A stretch of 64,000 bases of DNA from Alphaproteobacteria bacterium (GCA_040218575.1 JAVJRE010000007.1:372001-436000), one strand, 5' to 3'; shown: positions 34,613 through 43,785, counted from the stretch's first letter. Made by a program: numbers and translations. Notes: generated by a model from the sequence alone, not told the origin.

Positions 34613-35449
34613 TCAACCTTCCCCCTTGTAAGAAACCACGCACCAGTAAGGCGCCTGGCGGCCAAAAACCGGGTCATGCAGCCCGGCCGCCTGCAGCATG
34701 ACCCTGATCTCGACCCGGGTGAAGCGCTGCTCCAGCCGTGTGCCGAAGCGGTCAAGGGCGTCGGTCCGCATGATATAGAATGGCCGCCGACGATAGGCCG
34801 ACAGCGGCCACCCATCCACCGTCGCACCGCAACGCTCGCCCAGCGCCGCCAGTCGCGCCAAAGGCCAGTAGACCAGCACCGCCAGAGCCGCGCACAGCGA
34901 TTGCTTGAGGCGGAACGGCAGACCGGCGATGGCGCGCCGCATCAGGTCGCTGGCCCGCCACAATGCACGGAACCAGACCGGCCGGTTGTCGAAACGGTAA
35001 TAGAGATACAAAAGCAGCGGCGCGCCCGGTTTCAGCACCCGGGCGCAGTCGGCAATGGCCGCCGCCGTGTCCGGCACATGATGCAGCACCCCCAGTGACA
35101 CACCGAAGTCCATGCTGCGGTCGGCGAGCGGCAGGCGTCCGGCCGACGCCGCCGCCAGGGCCGTCGTCTTCATCGCCGCCAGATTGCGCCCGGCCACCGC
35201 CAGCGCCGCCGGACTGGCGTCGAAACAAAGCAGGGTCGCCACCCGCCCGGCCAGCAGCCGGGCCCAGCGACCGCTGCCGCAGCCAAGGTCGAAGCCGACC
35301 GCGTGCGACGACAGTCGGTCCCAGGGAAAATCCTGAAAATAGGCGTCGAATCCCGCCTGCAGATCATCCTGATCCGCATCCGCATAGTCGAAAGCCTGCC
35401 ACTCACGGCCGAAGTCGGCCACTGTGCGCCGGTCAAGATTGTCGCTCAT
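34613..35449 (-). CDS. Class I SAM-dependent methyltransferase
   Basis: A 278-residue protein with HAVGFDLGCGSGRWAR as SAM motif I near residues 49-64, CFDASPAAL as motif II, and SLGVLHHVPD in the post-I region. The N-terminal FGREWQAFDY and a C-terminal region with PFYIMRTDALDRFG resemble methyltransferases of sugar-nucleotide or lipid-linked-sugar pathways. ATG 35449 starts the conserved part; the short upstream extension to 35491 is unlike the family. It converges on the ligase/polymerase gene with a five-base gap. Confidence 0.88.
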   Translation of the reverse strand: MSDNLDRRTVADFGREWQAFDYADADQDDLQAGFDAYFQDFPWDRLSSHAVGFDLGCGSGRWARLLAGRVATLLCFDASPAALAVAGRNLAAMKTTALAAASAGRLPLADRSMDFGVSLGVLHHVPDTAAAIADCARVLKPGAPLLLYLYYRFDNRPVWFRALWRASDLMRRAIAGLPFRLKQSLCAALAVLVYWPLARLAALGERCGATVDGWPLSAYRRRPFYIMRTDALDRFGTRLEQRFTRVEIRVMLQAAGLHDPVFGRQAPYWCVVSYKGEG

Positions 35450-35558
35450 ACTCGCCACCCGCCACCCGGCCGCCACGACGCCCGGCCCCACCGATCAATC
35501 CAGTCCGTCCGGCCCCTCTGAGGCACCCGGAGGGCTCTACGCGCCAAGACGGTTTCGG

Positions 35559-35580
35559 ATATGCCGCTTCGGCGGTATAT
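35559..35580 (+). other. TTCG-loop hairpin upstream of lptF
   Basis: ATATGCCGC-TTCG-GCGGTATAT forms a nine-base stem with one G-T wobble and a very stable UUCG loop in the transcript. It ends 28 bases before the lptF start, so it may affect mRNA stability or translation. It has no T tract. Confidence 0.4.
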
Positions 35581-35608
35581 GTGGTGAGGTTCGCCAACAG
35601 GGCCTGAC

Positions 35609-36721
35609 ATGTCTCTTCGCCGCTATATCTTTCGCCAGCTCATAATAGCGACTCTGCTAGTCGCGATCATCTTCACCTGCATGGTGTGGCTGAACCAGTC
35701 GGTGCGTTTTGTCGATCTGATCGTCAATCGAGGTCTGTCCTACACCGACTTCCTGTCGCTGGTCACGCTGCTCCTGCCCACATTCATCTATGTGGTCCTG
35801 CCGATTCCGGCTTTTGTCGCCGTGGTCTATGTCTATAACAAGCTGGAAAGCGACCATGAACTGGTGGTCATGCGCTCAGCCGGGCTCAGCGCCCTCACCC
35901 TGGCCCGGCCAGCGCTGGCGCTTGGGCTGGTCCTGTCAATCGCCAGTTTTGCGCTATCGCTCTATCTGGTGCCGGCGTCATATCGCAACTTCAAGGACAT
36001 GCAGCAGCTTGCGCGCAGTAATTATGCAGCCGTGCTGGTCAGCGCTGGCGTGTTCAACAATATGGGGGACGGTCTTACGGTTTTTGTTCGCGAGCGCAAC
36101 GGCGGCGGGGTCCTGCAAGGTCTCCTGATCCATGATCAACGCGATGCCGATGCGCCGGTGACCATCATGGCCGAGCAAGGCACTATCATTCAGGGACCGA
36201 ACGGGCCGCGCATTGTCCTGATCAACGGTAATCGTCAGACGGCAAATCCCAGCGGTGAGTTCTCGCTGCTGTATTTTGATCGCTACGCCATTGATCTGCA
36301 GACCATTCGGGAGTTCAGCGGTGACCGCTGGCGCGAACCGCGCGAACGGTTTCTGGGTGAGCTTCTGGCTCCGGGCAGCTCCGACAATGACCGCTATTTC
36401 CACAGCAAGTTGATCGCCCATGGTCACGGCCGGCTGGCCGGGCCTCTCCTGCCCCTGACCTTCGCCATTGTGGCGGCGGCTATTCTGCTGTCGGGTGAAT
36501 TCGGCCGGCGGCGACGCGCCTGGCGCTTCTGGGTCCTTGCCGCGGTGGCCATCGCTATCGAGGCGCTGCATCTGTGGTCGGTCAATCTGGCCGGGCGCCT
36601 GCCTCTGTTCGTTCCTCTGATCTATGCCTCGGCGCTGCTGCCGGCGGTAGCCGGTGTGGCGTGGCTGGCGCTGGGCACACGCCGGTCCCGCCCGGTCGTC
36701 GCGGCATCGCATGGCGTCTGA
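35609..36721 (+). CDS. lptF: LPS export permease LptF (LptF/LptG family)
   Basis: A 370-residue protein with the family layout: three hydrophobic segments near residues 10-120 (RRYIFRQLIIATLLVAI is the typical LptF start), a periplasmic beta-jellyroll of about 150 residues (FVRERNGGGVLQGLLIHDQRD, MAEQGTI), and three C-terminal segments after a histidine-rich linker. LptF and LptG with the ATPase LptB extract LPS from the inner membrane and pass it to LptC and LptA. An lptG gene normally follows immediately, but here the next gene is a glycosyltransferase overlapping by 11 bases. Confidence 0.85.
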   Translation: MSLRRYIFRQLIIATLLVAIIFTCMVWLNQSVRFVDLIVNRGLSYTDFLSLVTLLLPTFIYVVLPIPAFVAVVYVYNKLESDHELVVMRSAGLSALTLARPALALGLVLSIASFALSLYLVPASYRNFKDMQQLARSNYAAVLVSAGVFNNMGDGLTVFVRERNGGGVLQGLLIHDQRDADAPVTIMAEQGTIIQGPNGPRIVLINGNRQTANPSGEFSLLYFDRYAIDLQTIREFSGDRWREPRERFLGELLAPGSSDNDRYFHSKLIAHGHGRLAGPLLPLTFAIVAAAILLSGEFGRRRRAWRFWVLAAVAIAIEALHLWSVNLAGRLPLFVPLIYASALLPAVAGVAWLALGTRRSRPVVAASHGV

Positions 36722-37955
36722 CGGTCCGCTGCAAAGCGCCACACCGGCCAGCGCGGGGGCAGCCACAGCAACAAACACGGGGGCGCCCGCCGGGGCGGGC
36801 GACGGGTCCGCCGACGGACGCGCCGGACGGGCGCGGCCGGTCCTGCTCTTCGTGGTCACCGAGGACTGGTACTTCTGGTCACATCGTCTGCCGCAGGCGC
36901 GCGCCGCCAGAGCCGCCGGCTTCGATGTGGCCGTGGCCTGTCGGGTCGACGCCCACCGGGCCAGGATCGAAGCCGCCGGTGTTCGGGTCTTGCCGCTGGC
37001 CATTCGCCGCCGCGGTATCAATCCGTGGTTCGAGGCCCGCACCCTCATGGCGCTGCTTCGTCTCTATCGGCGCGAGCGGCCGGCGATTGTCCATCATGTT
37101 GCCATGAAGCCGGTGATCTATGGCTCTGTGGCAGCGCGCCTCGCCGGCGTGGCAACGGTGGTCAATGCCCTGGCCGGTCTTGGCTATGGCTTTTCGTCGA
37201 CCAGCCTGAAGGCCCGCCTCATCCGGCCGCTGTTGCGGCGTGCCTTGCGCTTTGCGCTGCGCGGACCGCTCCACCGGGTCATCGTGCAGAATGGAGATGA
37301 TCGTGCGTTCCTCACCGTCCATGGCCTGGCGCCGGCACAGGCAATCGTCCTGATCGGCGGGTCGGGGGTGGACACCGACCACTTCCAGCCTTCGCCGGAA
37401 CCACCGCCGCCAGTCATCTTCGCGCTGGTTGGCCGCATGTTGCGCGACAAAGGAATTATGGAGTTCGCCGCGGCGGCCCGGCTGGTGCGGGCGGAGGGAG
37501 TGGCGGCGCGTTTCTGGCTGGTCGGCGACGTGGATGACGGTAACCCGGCCAGCCTCCAGGCGGCGACGCTGCGCGGCTGGCAGGAGGAAGGCATTCTTGA
37601 CTGGCGTGGATCGGTCTCTGACATCGCCGCCCTCTGGCGAGAGGCTCATGTGGCGGTGCTGCCGTCCTACCGCGAGGGACTGCCAAAGACATTGCTGGAA
37701 GCGGCCGCCGCCGGCCGTCCGTTGATCGCCAGTGACGTCCCGGGTTGCCGCGAAATCGCCGTGGCCGACGATACGGCCCTGACCGTGCCGCCGCGTGACG
37801 CCCGGGCCTTGGCCCTGGCCATGATTCGCATGGCCGGAGATGCACCATTGCGCCGGCGTCTGGGCCTGGCCGCGCGCCAGCGTGTGCTGGACCGTTTCTC
37901 CGACCGCCATGTGGAGGACGCCACCGCTGGCCTGTATCGCGCGCTGATGCCATGA
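36711..37955 (+). CDS. GT4-family glycosyltransferase
   Basis: A 414-residue GT-B protein. A low-complexity Ala/Gly-rich leader of about 40 residues precedes LLFVVTEDWYFWSHRLP, the opening typical of capsular GT4 transferases. The donor half has FALVGRMLRDKGIMEF, FWLVGDVDDGNPAS and SYREGLPKTLLEAAAAGRPLI with the EX7E pair. It probably adds the second or a later sugar to a lipid-linked intermediate. ATG 36711 overlaps the lptF stop, and its own stop overlaps the next SDR by four bases. Confidence 0.9.
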   Translation: MASDGPLQSATPASAGAATATNTGAPAGAGDGSADGRAGRARPVLLFVVTEDWYFWSHRLPQARAARAAGFDVAVACRVDAHRARIEAAGVRVLPLAIRRRGINPWFEARTLMALLRLYRRERPAIVHHVAMKPVIYGSVAARLAGVATVVNALAGLGYGFSSTSLKARLIRPLLRRALRFALRGPLHRVIVQNGDDRAFLTVHGLAPAQAIVLIGGSGVDTDHFQPSPEPPPPVIFALVGRMLRDKGIMEFAAAARLVRAEGVAARFWLVGDVDDGNPASLQAATLRGWQEEGILDWRGSVSDIAALWREAHVAVLPSYREGLPKTLLEAAAAGRPLIASDVPGCREIAVADDTALTVPPRDARALALAMIRMAGDAPLRRRLGLAARQRVLDRFSDRHVEDATAGLYRALMP

Positions 37956-38959
37956 CCTCCGCCGCCGACGGTTCTGCGTCCGTGCTGGTGACCGGCGCCA
38001 CCGGCTTCATCGGCCGCGCCCTGCTTCCTCATCTCGCGGCGCGTGGCTGGCGGGTCGTCGCCGGCGTGCGTCAGCCCCGTGCCCCGGCCATACCGGGAGC
38101 GGCAGAGACGCGCGTGGTCGGTGACATGGCCGATCCCCGGTTCGACCCGGGCCCGGCGCTTGGCGGTATTGGCGCCGTCGTTCACCTGGCCGGCCTGGCC
38201 CATCGCCCGAGTGACGGCGACGAGGCGCTTTGGCGGCGGGTCAATACGGACGCCACGGCGCGGCTGGCTGAGGCTGCCGGCGCGGCCGGCGTTCGCCGCT
38301 TTATCTTCATCAGTACTGCGCGGGTGCTCGGCCGGTCCGTGCCGGCCGGGCGCATCCTGGACCACAAGGCACCGGTGCATCCGGCCGATGCCTATGCCCG
38401 CTCCAAGGCAGCGGCCGAAGCAGCCCTGCATCAACTGCACGAAGCAGGCGCGAAAGGCCCTGACGAAATCGTCCCCCCTGAAATCGTCATTCTGCGGCCA
38501 CCGCTGGTCTATGGTCCGGGGGTCGGCGCCAACATGGCTCGTCTCGTGGCGGCGGTGGATCGTGGCTGGCCCTTGCCCTTCGCGACGCTTGCCAATCGGT
38601 TCAGCCTGATCGGCCTGACCAACCTGTGTGACGCCATCACCGCGGCGCTGAGCGCACCTGGCGCCGCCAATCGCACCATGCTGGTCGCCGACAAACACCC
38701 GGTTTCACCGCCGGCGCTGATCCGTGCGGTGGCCTGCGCCCTGCAGCGCCCCTGTCGTCTGTGGCCATGCCCGTCTGGTGTGCTGCGTCTGGCGGCGGTG
38801 GTGGCCGGCCGTTCCGCGGCCATGGCCGGGCTTACCGGCTCCTTCGTGCTCGATACCGCCGCGGCGCAAGAACACCTGGCCTGGACTGCGGAGCGATCCC
38901 TCGATGAAGAGCTGACCGACCTGGCGGCGTGGTGGCGGGCTGGCCGACCTCAGGCCTGA
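37952..38959 (+). CDS. Extended SDR, probable NDP-4-keto-sugar C4-reductase/epimerase (WbpV-like)
   Basis: A 335-residue protein with VLVTGATGFIGRAL at residues 11-24, FIFISTARVLG as the serine strand, and AYARSKAAAE carrying YxxxK. Proteins of this type next to a WecA/WbpL-type transferase usually reduce UDP-4-keto-6-deoxy-N-acetylhexosamine to QuiNAc or FucNAc, the first sugar placed on undecaprenyl phosphate. The adjacent convergent gene is such a transferase. The 4,6-dehydratase that would make the substrate is not in this window. Confidence 0.82.
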   Translation: MTSAADGSASVLVTGATGFIGRALLPHLAARGWRVVAGVRQPRAPAIPGAAETRVVGDMADPRFDPGPALGGIGAVVHLAGLAHRPSDGDEALWRRVNTDATARLAEAAGAAGVRRFIFISTARVLGRSVPAGRILDHKAPVHPADAYARSKAAAEAALHQLHEAGAKGPDEIVPPEIVILRPPLVYGPGVGANMARLVAAVDRGWPLPFATLANRFSLIGLTNLCDAITAALSAPGAANRTMLVADKHPVSPPALIRAVACALQRPCRLWPCPSGVLRLAAVVAGRSAAMAGLTGSFVLDTAAAQEHLAWTAERSLDEELTDLAAWWRAGRPQA

Positions 38960-39984
38960 GACGGATGGCCGCGCAGAACAAGCAGGGTCGCCACTACCAC
39001 AATCGCGCCACCGGCCAGGGCCAGCCATGGCGCCCGCAGCGAGACAATGGCCAGCGCCACCAGCGCGCCGTTGCACAACGTGATCAGGCCCACCGTGCGG
39101 CCATGTGACCAGCTGCGGATCACCGCTTGCTGATAGAAGTGACTGCGGTGGGCACGCCATACCGCTTCGCCGCGCAGCAACCGACGCAGCAGGGTCACCC
39201 CGGAGTCCGCCAGATAATATGCCGGCAGCAGCAGCGCCGCCGGCCACGCACCGGACTGAGCCAGGCTTAGCAACAGCCAACCCACCAGTAGCCCCAGAGG
39301 AACGCTGCCCACATCACCGATGAACAATCGCGCCGGCGGCCAGTTCCACAACACGAACCCGCCAGCCGCCGCCGCCAGAATGAGGCCGGGCCCGGCCAGG
39401 ACAGCGGCGTCCTCCGGTAATCGCAGGCTCATGGATTCGCCGGCTACGGCAACCGCAAGCGCCAGCGCTGCAACCCCCAGGCCGATGGCCATGGTCTCCA
39501 CCGCGGTGATCGCGTCAATGCCATCCATGAAGTTGTACAAATTGACGAACCACAGCCACACCAGGCCGGCGGCGATGGCGTCAGGCAGCGGCGGCAGCAG
39601 ACCCTGAAAGACCGGCGCCGGTGACAGGGTCCACACACCCACCGCTACCGCCACCACCTGTGCCGCCAGACGCAGACCGACCGGCACGTCACGCAAATCA
39701 TCACGCCACGACACCAGCGCCACGAACACCGCCGCCAGCAGCAACCAGCCGAGGCCAGCGAACACGATGCTGTCGCTGGTCATGGCGACCCACAGCCACG
39801 CCGGCAACAGGCCGGCCAGAACCGCCCAGCCGCCGCCGCGTGGCGTCGGCCGCGTATGGCTGGACCGCTGGCCTGGCCGGTCGAGGACCTGCCAGCGCAC
39901 AAGCATTGCGTGCGCCAGGCCACAGCCGGCCCACACCACAATGCCGACGGTCGCCGCCGCGATCATCTGCGCCGCCGCGGTCAT
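38950..39984 (-). CDS. Undecaprenyl-phosphate glycosyl-1-phosphate transferase (MraY/WecA family, WbpL-like)
   Basis: A 344-residue polytopic membrane protein. DRPGQRSSHTRPTPRGGG is the first cytoplasmic loop, FVNLYNFMDGID supplies the conserved acidic motif, LFIGDVGSVPLG the metal-binding aspartate, and AHRSHFYQQAV the histidine-rich substrate loop that separates this group from MraY. It starts glycan synthesis by moving an N-acetyl-deoxyhexosamine-1-phosphate from UDP to undecaprenyl phosphate. It overlaps the WbpV-like gene tail to tail by ten bases, an unusual but logical pairing. Confidence 0.9.
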   Translation of the reverse strand: MTAAAQMIAAATVGIVVWAGCGLAHAMLVRWQVLDRPGQRSSHTRPTPRGGGWAVLAGLLPAWLWVAMTSDSIVFAGLGWLLLAAVFVALVSWRDDLRDVPVGLRLAAQVVAVAVGVWTLSPAPVFQGLLPPLPDAIAAGLVWLWFVNLYNFMDGIDAITAVETMAIGLGVAALALAVAVAGESMSLRLPEDAAVLAGPGLILAAAAGGFVLWNWPPARLFIGDVGSVPLGLLVGWLLLSLAQSGAWPAALLLPAYYLADSGVTLLRRLLRGEAVWRAHRSHFYQQAVIRSWSHGRTVGLITLCNGALVALAIVSLRAPWLALAGGAIVVVATLLVLRGHPSQA

Positions 39985-40197
39985 CGCCGTCGCCCGGTGC
40001 GAGCCGCCCGGCCGCTGTCACATGGTCCTGCCACCGTCCCCCGCCTCCCTGCCCCGCGCCGCCTCATAGGGGCGGATGATAGCCGGCTTTTTACCTGATC
40101 TTTACCGGCTTCGGCGACAGTCAGCGGGACTTCGGGCGCCTGCGCCTCCTCCGCTCCGCGACCGGATATCCGGCGCACAGCCCTTCGGGACAATGCC

Positions 40198-42912
40198 ATG
40201 GATGATCTGCTCCAGGAATTCCTTGCCGAGACAAATGAGGGTCTGAGCGATATCGAAGTGGATCTGGTCCGGTTGGAGCAGTCGCCGGACGACCCGTCTC
40301 CGCTCACCAAGATTTTCCGTGTTGTCCATTCGATCAAGGGCGCCTGTGGCTTTCTCGGACTGTCCCGTCTGGAGAAACTGGCCCACGCGGCGGAAAGCGT
40401 TCTCAGCAAACTGCGCGATGGCGCGCTGCCGGTGACACCGGAGATCGTCACCGTGGTGTTGTCGGCGCTCGACCGGGTGAAGGCGATTCTTGTGGCCATC
40501 TCTCAGGATGGGACGGAACCGGACGGCGACGACGACGATCTGATCGGCCAGCTCAGCGCCATCACCCAGGGCCCGCCGGCCGCCGCCACCGAGGCCACCA
40601 CCGAGGCCGCTCCCGAAACCGATCCCGCAGTTGCTCAGGACACGGCTCCGGCAGATGCGGCAATCGCCGACGACGACACTGGCGCGGCGGCGCAGCCCGC
40701 TCCGCCGGCGCGACCGGCCAAAGCAACACCGACCAAGGCGGCGAAAGGCAAGCCCGACAGGGCCAAAGCCGCGGCGCCGGCGGCGGTCGAAAAGTCGGCG
40801 GCGTCATCAGTCCGCGTCGCCGTTACCCTGCTGGAAAAGCTGATGGACACCACCAGCGAGCTGGTGCTGACCCGCAATCAGCTCATGCAGCTGGTCCGCA
40901 GCGGCGGCGATAGCCGTCTGGCGACACCCCTGCAACACCTCAACCAGATTACGACCGAGCTGCAGGAAGCGGTCATGAAGACGCGTATGCAGCCGATCGG
41001 CAACGCCTGGTCAACGCTACCCCGTATGGTGCGTGACCTGGCCCATCAGCTCGACAAGAAGATCGAACTGCAGACGTTCGGCGCCGAGACGGAGCTGGAT
41101 CGCCATGTTCTGGAGCTGATCAAGGATCCGCTTAACCACATGGTGCGGAACGCCGCGGACCATGGTCTGGAGACCACGCAAGGCCGTCGCGCGGCGGGCA
41201 AGCCGGAAACCGGCCAGGTCACTCTGTCGGCCCGCCACGAAGGCGGTCACATCATCATTGAACTGGCCGACGATGGTCCGGGCATCAAACTGGAGAAGCT
41301 GCGCGAAAAAGTCCTGCGCGCGGGCCTTGCCACGGAAGCCGAGCTGGAGGCAATAACCGAACAGCAGCTCATGCAGTTCATCTTCAAGCCCGGCCTGTCA
41401 ACCGCGGAGAAGGTGTCCAATGTGTCGGGCCGGGGCGTCGGTCTGGACGTGGTCAAGTCCAATATCGAGCAGATCGGCGGCACCGTCGAAATCCAGTCTG
41501 TCGTCGGGCGCGGCACCACCTTCACGCTGAAGATCCCGCTGACCCTGGCGATTGTCTCGGCAATCATTGTCGAGTGCGCCGGCCAGCGTTTCGCCGTTCC
41601 GGAAATCAACGTGGTGGAGCTGGTTCGCGCCTCGGACTCGTCCGAACACAGGATCGAGCGGTTGCAGGGGACCAACGTCCTGCGGCTGCGTGATCGCCTC
41701 CTGCCACTGCTTGATCTGCGTACGCTGCTGAAGATTGGCGTTACCGCGGAGAGCCCGGCGCAAATAACCCCGCCGGCGACCGGGCAGCAGACCGAACAGA
41801 AGAACAACGGCGGTACGTCTGCAGACGATGCCTTTATCGTCGTTGCCCAGGTCGGCACCTACAGCTTCGGCGTCATCGTTGACCGTGTCTTTGACACCGA
41901 GGAAATCGTCGTCAAACCGGTTGCGCCTGTCCTGCGCGATCTGAAGATCTACTCGGGCAATACCATCCTCGGCGATGGCAGCACCATCATGATCCTCGAC
42001 CCTAACGCCATCGCCTCTTCCACCGGCGAGATTACCATTGGCGAGGAGTCGCAGTTGCAGGCAGAGCGCGACGGCGACGGCCGCAGCGAGAAGGAGCTGC
42101 TGCTGCTGTTCAGCGCCGGCAAAGGCGGGCCAAAGGCGGTTCCTCTGGCCCTGGTCACGCGGCTGGAAGAGTTCCCGGTTGAACGACTGGAGCAAGGCGG
42201 CGATGGCATGGCCATTCAGTATCGTGGCCATCTGATGCCATTGATTCCCTTCGAGCCGGGCATGACGCTGGCCAGCGACGCAAACGCGGTCCAGCAGGTC
42301 CTGGTGTTCGGCGACGATGAAAACAGCATGGGCCTGATGGTCAATCAGGTCATTGATATCGTCGAGGAACGTCTCCGCCTGGACCTGCAGACCCGCCGCC
42401 CCGGAATCATGGGCAGCGCGGTGATTGCCGGAAAAGCGACCGAGATCGTTGATGCCAGCCACTGGCTGGGTCAGTCGAACAGCGACTGGTACAAGCGCCC
42501 CCGATCACAGGGTGACAGAAATCAGCGCAAGCGACGGTCAATCCTGCTGGTCGACGACAGCCCCTTCTTCCTCAATCTGCTGCGGCCCCTGCTGCGCGCC
42601 GCCGACTATGACGTGACGACGGCAGATAAAGCTGAGGCGGCGCTGGACATCCTCAACCAGGGGCATGGCTTCGATCTGATCATCAGCGACATCGAGATGC
42701 CTGACCTCAACGGCCTGGAGTTCGCCCGCCAGGTCACCAGCGACGAACGCTGGAAGAACATGCCGCTTGTCGCCCTGTCGAGCTTTGCCACGCCCGGCGA
42801 CATCGAAAAAGGCCGCGCCGCCGGCTTCCGCGACTATGTGGCGAAGTTTGAGCGGGACGCGCTGCTGGACGCTGTCGCCCGCGTCCTCGTGGAGCAGGGA
42901 GAAGCGGCATGA
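40198..42912 (+). CDS. cheA: Hybrid chemotaxis histidine kinase CheA with two CheW-like domains and a receiver
   Basis: A 904-residue kinase. The Hpt domain has VVHSIKGACGFLGL with His44; an Ala/Pro-rich linker of about 80 residues follows; the dimerisation helix contains TSELVLTRNQL; the ATPase has HMVRNAADHGLE near 313-324, DDGPGI near 357 and GRGVGLDVVK near 411. A CheW-like domain (about 435-530), then a second more divergent one (about 620-765), precede a C-terminal receiver with LLVDDSPFF, the phospho-acceptor in ISDIEMPDLNG, and VAKF. It phosphorylates CheY and CheB in response to receptors. It begins the operon cheA-W-Y-B-R. Confidence 0.95.
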   Translation: MDDLLQEFLAETNEGLSDIEVDLVRLEQSPDDPSPLTKIFRVVHSIKGACGFLGLSRLEKLAHAAESVLSKLRDGALPVTPEIVTVVLSALDRVKAILVAISQDGTEPDGDDDDLIGQLSAITQGPPAAATEATTEAAPETDPAVAQDTAPADAAIADDDTGAAAQPAPPARPAKATPTKAAKGKPDRAKAAAPAAVEKSAASSVRVAVTLLEKLMDTTSELVLTRNQLMQLVRSGGDSRLATPLQHLNQITTELQEAVMKTRMQPIGNAWSTLPRMVRDLAHQLDKKIELQTFGAETELDRHVLELIKDPLNHMVRNAADHGLETTQGRRAAGKPETGQVTLSARHEGGHIIIELADDGPGIKLEKLREKVLRAGLATEAELEAITEQQLMQFIFKPGLSTAEKVSNVSGRGVGLDVVKSNIEQIGGTVEIQSVVGRGTTFTLKIPLTLAIVSAIIVECAGQRFAVPEINVVELVRASDSSEHRIERLQGTNVLRLRDRLLPLLDLRTLLKIGVTAESPAQITPPATGQQTEQKNNGGTSADDAFIVVAQVGTYSFGVIVDRVFDTEEIVVKPVAPVLRDLKIYSGNTILGDGSTIMILDPNAIASSTGEITIGEESQLQAERDGDGRSEKELLLLFSAGKGGPKAVPLALVTRLEEFPVERLEQGGDGMAIQYRGHLMPLIPFEPGMTLASDANAVQQVLVFGDDENSMGLMVNQVIDIVEERLRLDLQTRRPGIMGSAVIAGKATEIVDASHWLGQSNSDWYKRPRSQGDRNQRKRRSILLVDDSPFFLNLLRPLLRAADYDVTTADKAEAALDILNQGHGFDLIISDIEMPDLNGLEFARQVTSDERWKNMPLVALSSFATPGDIEKGRAAGFRDYVAKFERDALLDAVARVLVEQGEAA

Positions 42913-43394
42913 GCGAACCACACGCCAGCGACAAGGACTCAACCGGCGACTCCATGGACATGACGCCGGAACTGGTCAGCGTCATGGTCGATGATCAGTT
43001 GTTCGGCATTCCACTGACTGCCGTTCAGGAGGTCCTCAAGACTCAGCGGATCACACCCATCCCACTGGCGCGCAAGGAGATTGCCGGCAATCTCAACCTG
43101 CGCGGCCGGATCGTGACCGCCATTGATCTGCGCCAGCGTTTCGCCCTGCGCCCGCGCGACGAATCAGAAAATCCGATGAACGTGGTGGTGGAGCATGACC
43201 ACCATCTCTACAGCCTGCTGGTGGACGCGGTTGATGAAGTGGTGAGCCTGCCGTCGGATCGTTTTGATCGCAACCCACCAAATCTGGCGGCGGACCTGCG
43301 TGAGGTTTCGGCCGGAATCATCCGGCTCGATGGCCGCCTCATGGTGGTGCTGGATGTCCATCGGCTGGTTGAAAGCCAGCTTGAACTTGCCTGA
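42909..43394 (+). CDS. cheW: Chemotaxis coupling protein CheW
   Basis: A 161-residue CheW. After a 20-residue polar N-terminus the SH3-like core shows FGIPLTAVQEVLKTQRITPIP and NLNLRGRIVTAIDLRQRF, the segment that binds receptors and CheA, and ends VLDVHRLV. It links chemoreceptors to CheA at the inner membrane. It overlaps cheA by four bases (ATGA). Confidence 0.95.
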   Translation: MSEPHASDKDSTGDSMDMTPELVSVMVDDQLFGIPLTAVQEVLKTQRITPIPLARKEIAGNLNLRGRIVTAIDLRQRFALRPRDESENPMNVVVEHDHHLYSLLVDAVDEVVSLPSDRFDRNPPNLAADLREVSAGIIRLDGRLMVVLDVHRLVESQLELA

Positions 43395-43419
43395 TTCCCA
43401 GATGACGAACGGACCTGCC

Positions 43420-43785
43420 ATGAAGACATGTCTTGTGGTTGATGACTCCCGGCTCATGCGGCGGCTTGCCCGCAGCGCCGTTGAATCCATGACCTATGAC
43501 GTCAGTGAGGCCGCCGACGGTGAGGAAGCTCTCGCCGCCTGTCGCAGCGCCATGCCCGATACGATCATGCTCGACTGGAACATGCCGGTGATGAGCGGAA
43601 TAGAGTTCCTGCGGGCGCTGCGCGCCATGGACAATGGCGATCATCCGATTGTCATTTTCTGCACGACCGAATCTGACCCGGAGAAAATCTCCGAAGCCAT
43701 AGAAGCCGGCGCCAACGAGTTCATCATGAAGCCCTATGACGCCGAAATCGTCCAGCTCAAGTTCGAGCAGGCCGGCGCGCTCTGA
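43420..43785 (+). CDS. cheY: Chemotaxis response regulator CheY
   Basis: A 121-residue single receiver domain. CLVVDDSRLMRRL holds the acidic pair, IMLDWNMPVMSG the phospho-acceptor aspartate, FCTTES the switch threonine, and IMKPYD the conserved lysine. Phosphorylated CheY usually binds the flagellar switch. ATG 43420 gives the typical MKTCLVVDD start; ATG 43402 would add six residues. Its stop codon shares a base with the cheB start (TGATG). Confidence 0.93.
   Translation: MKTCLVVDDSRLMRRLARSAVESMTYDVSEAADGEEALAACRSAMPDTIMLDWNMPVMSGIEFLRALRAMDNGDHPIVIFCTTESDPEKISEAIEAGANEFIMKPYDAEIVQLKFEQAGAL

Noticed and set aside
36654-36710. Upstream ATG extending the GT4 protein into lptF
   Set aside because: It would overlap lptF by 68 bases with a Trp/Arg-rich leader. 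ATG 36711 is in frame and gives a short overlap.
38950-39984. Assignment as mraY or wecA proper
   Set aside because: The HRSHFYQQ loop and the WbpV-like partner fit the WbpL group better than peptidoglycan MraY or enterobacterial WecA.
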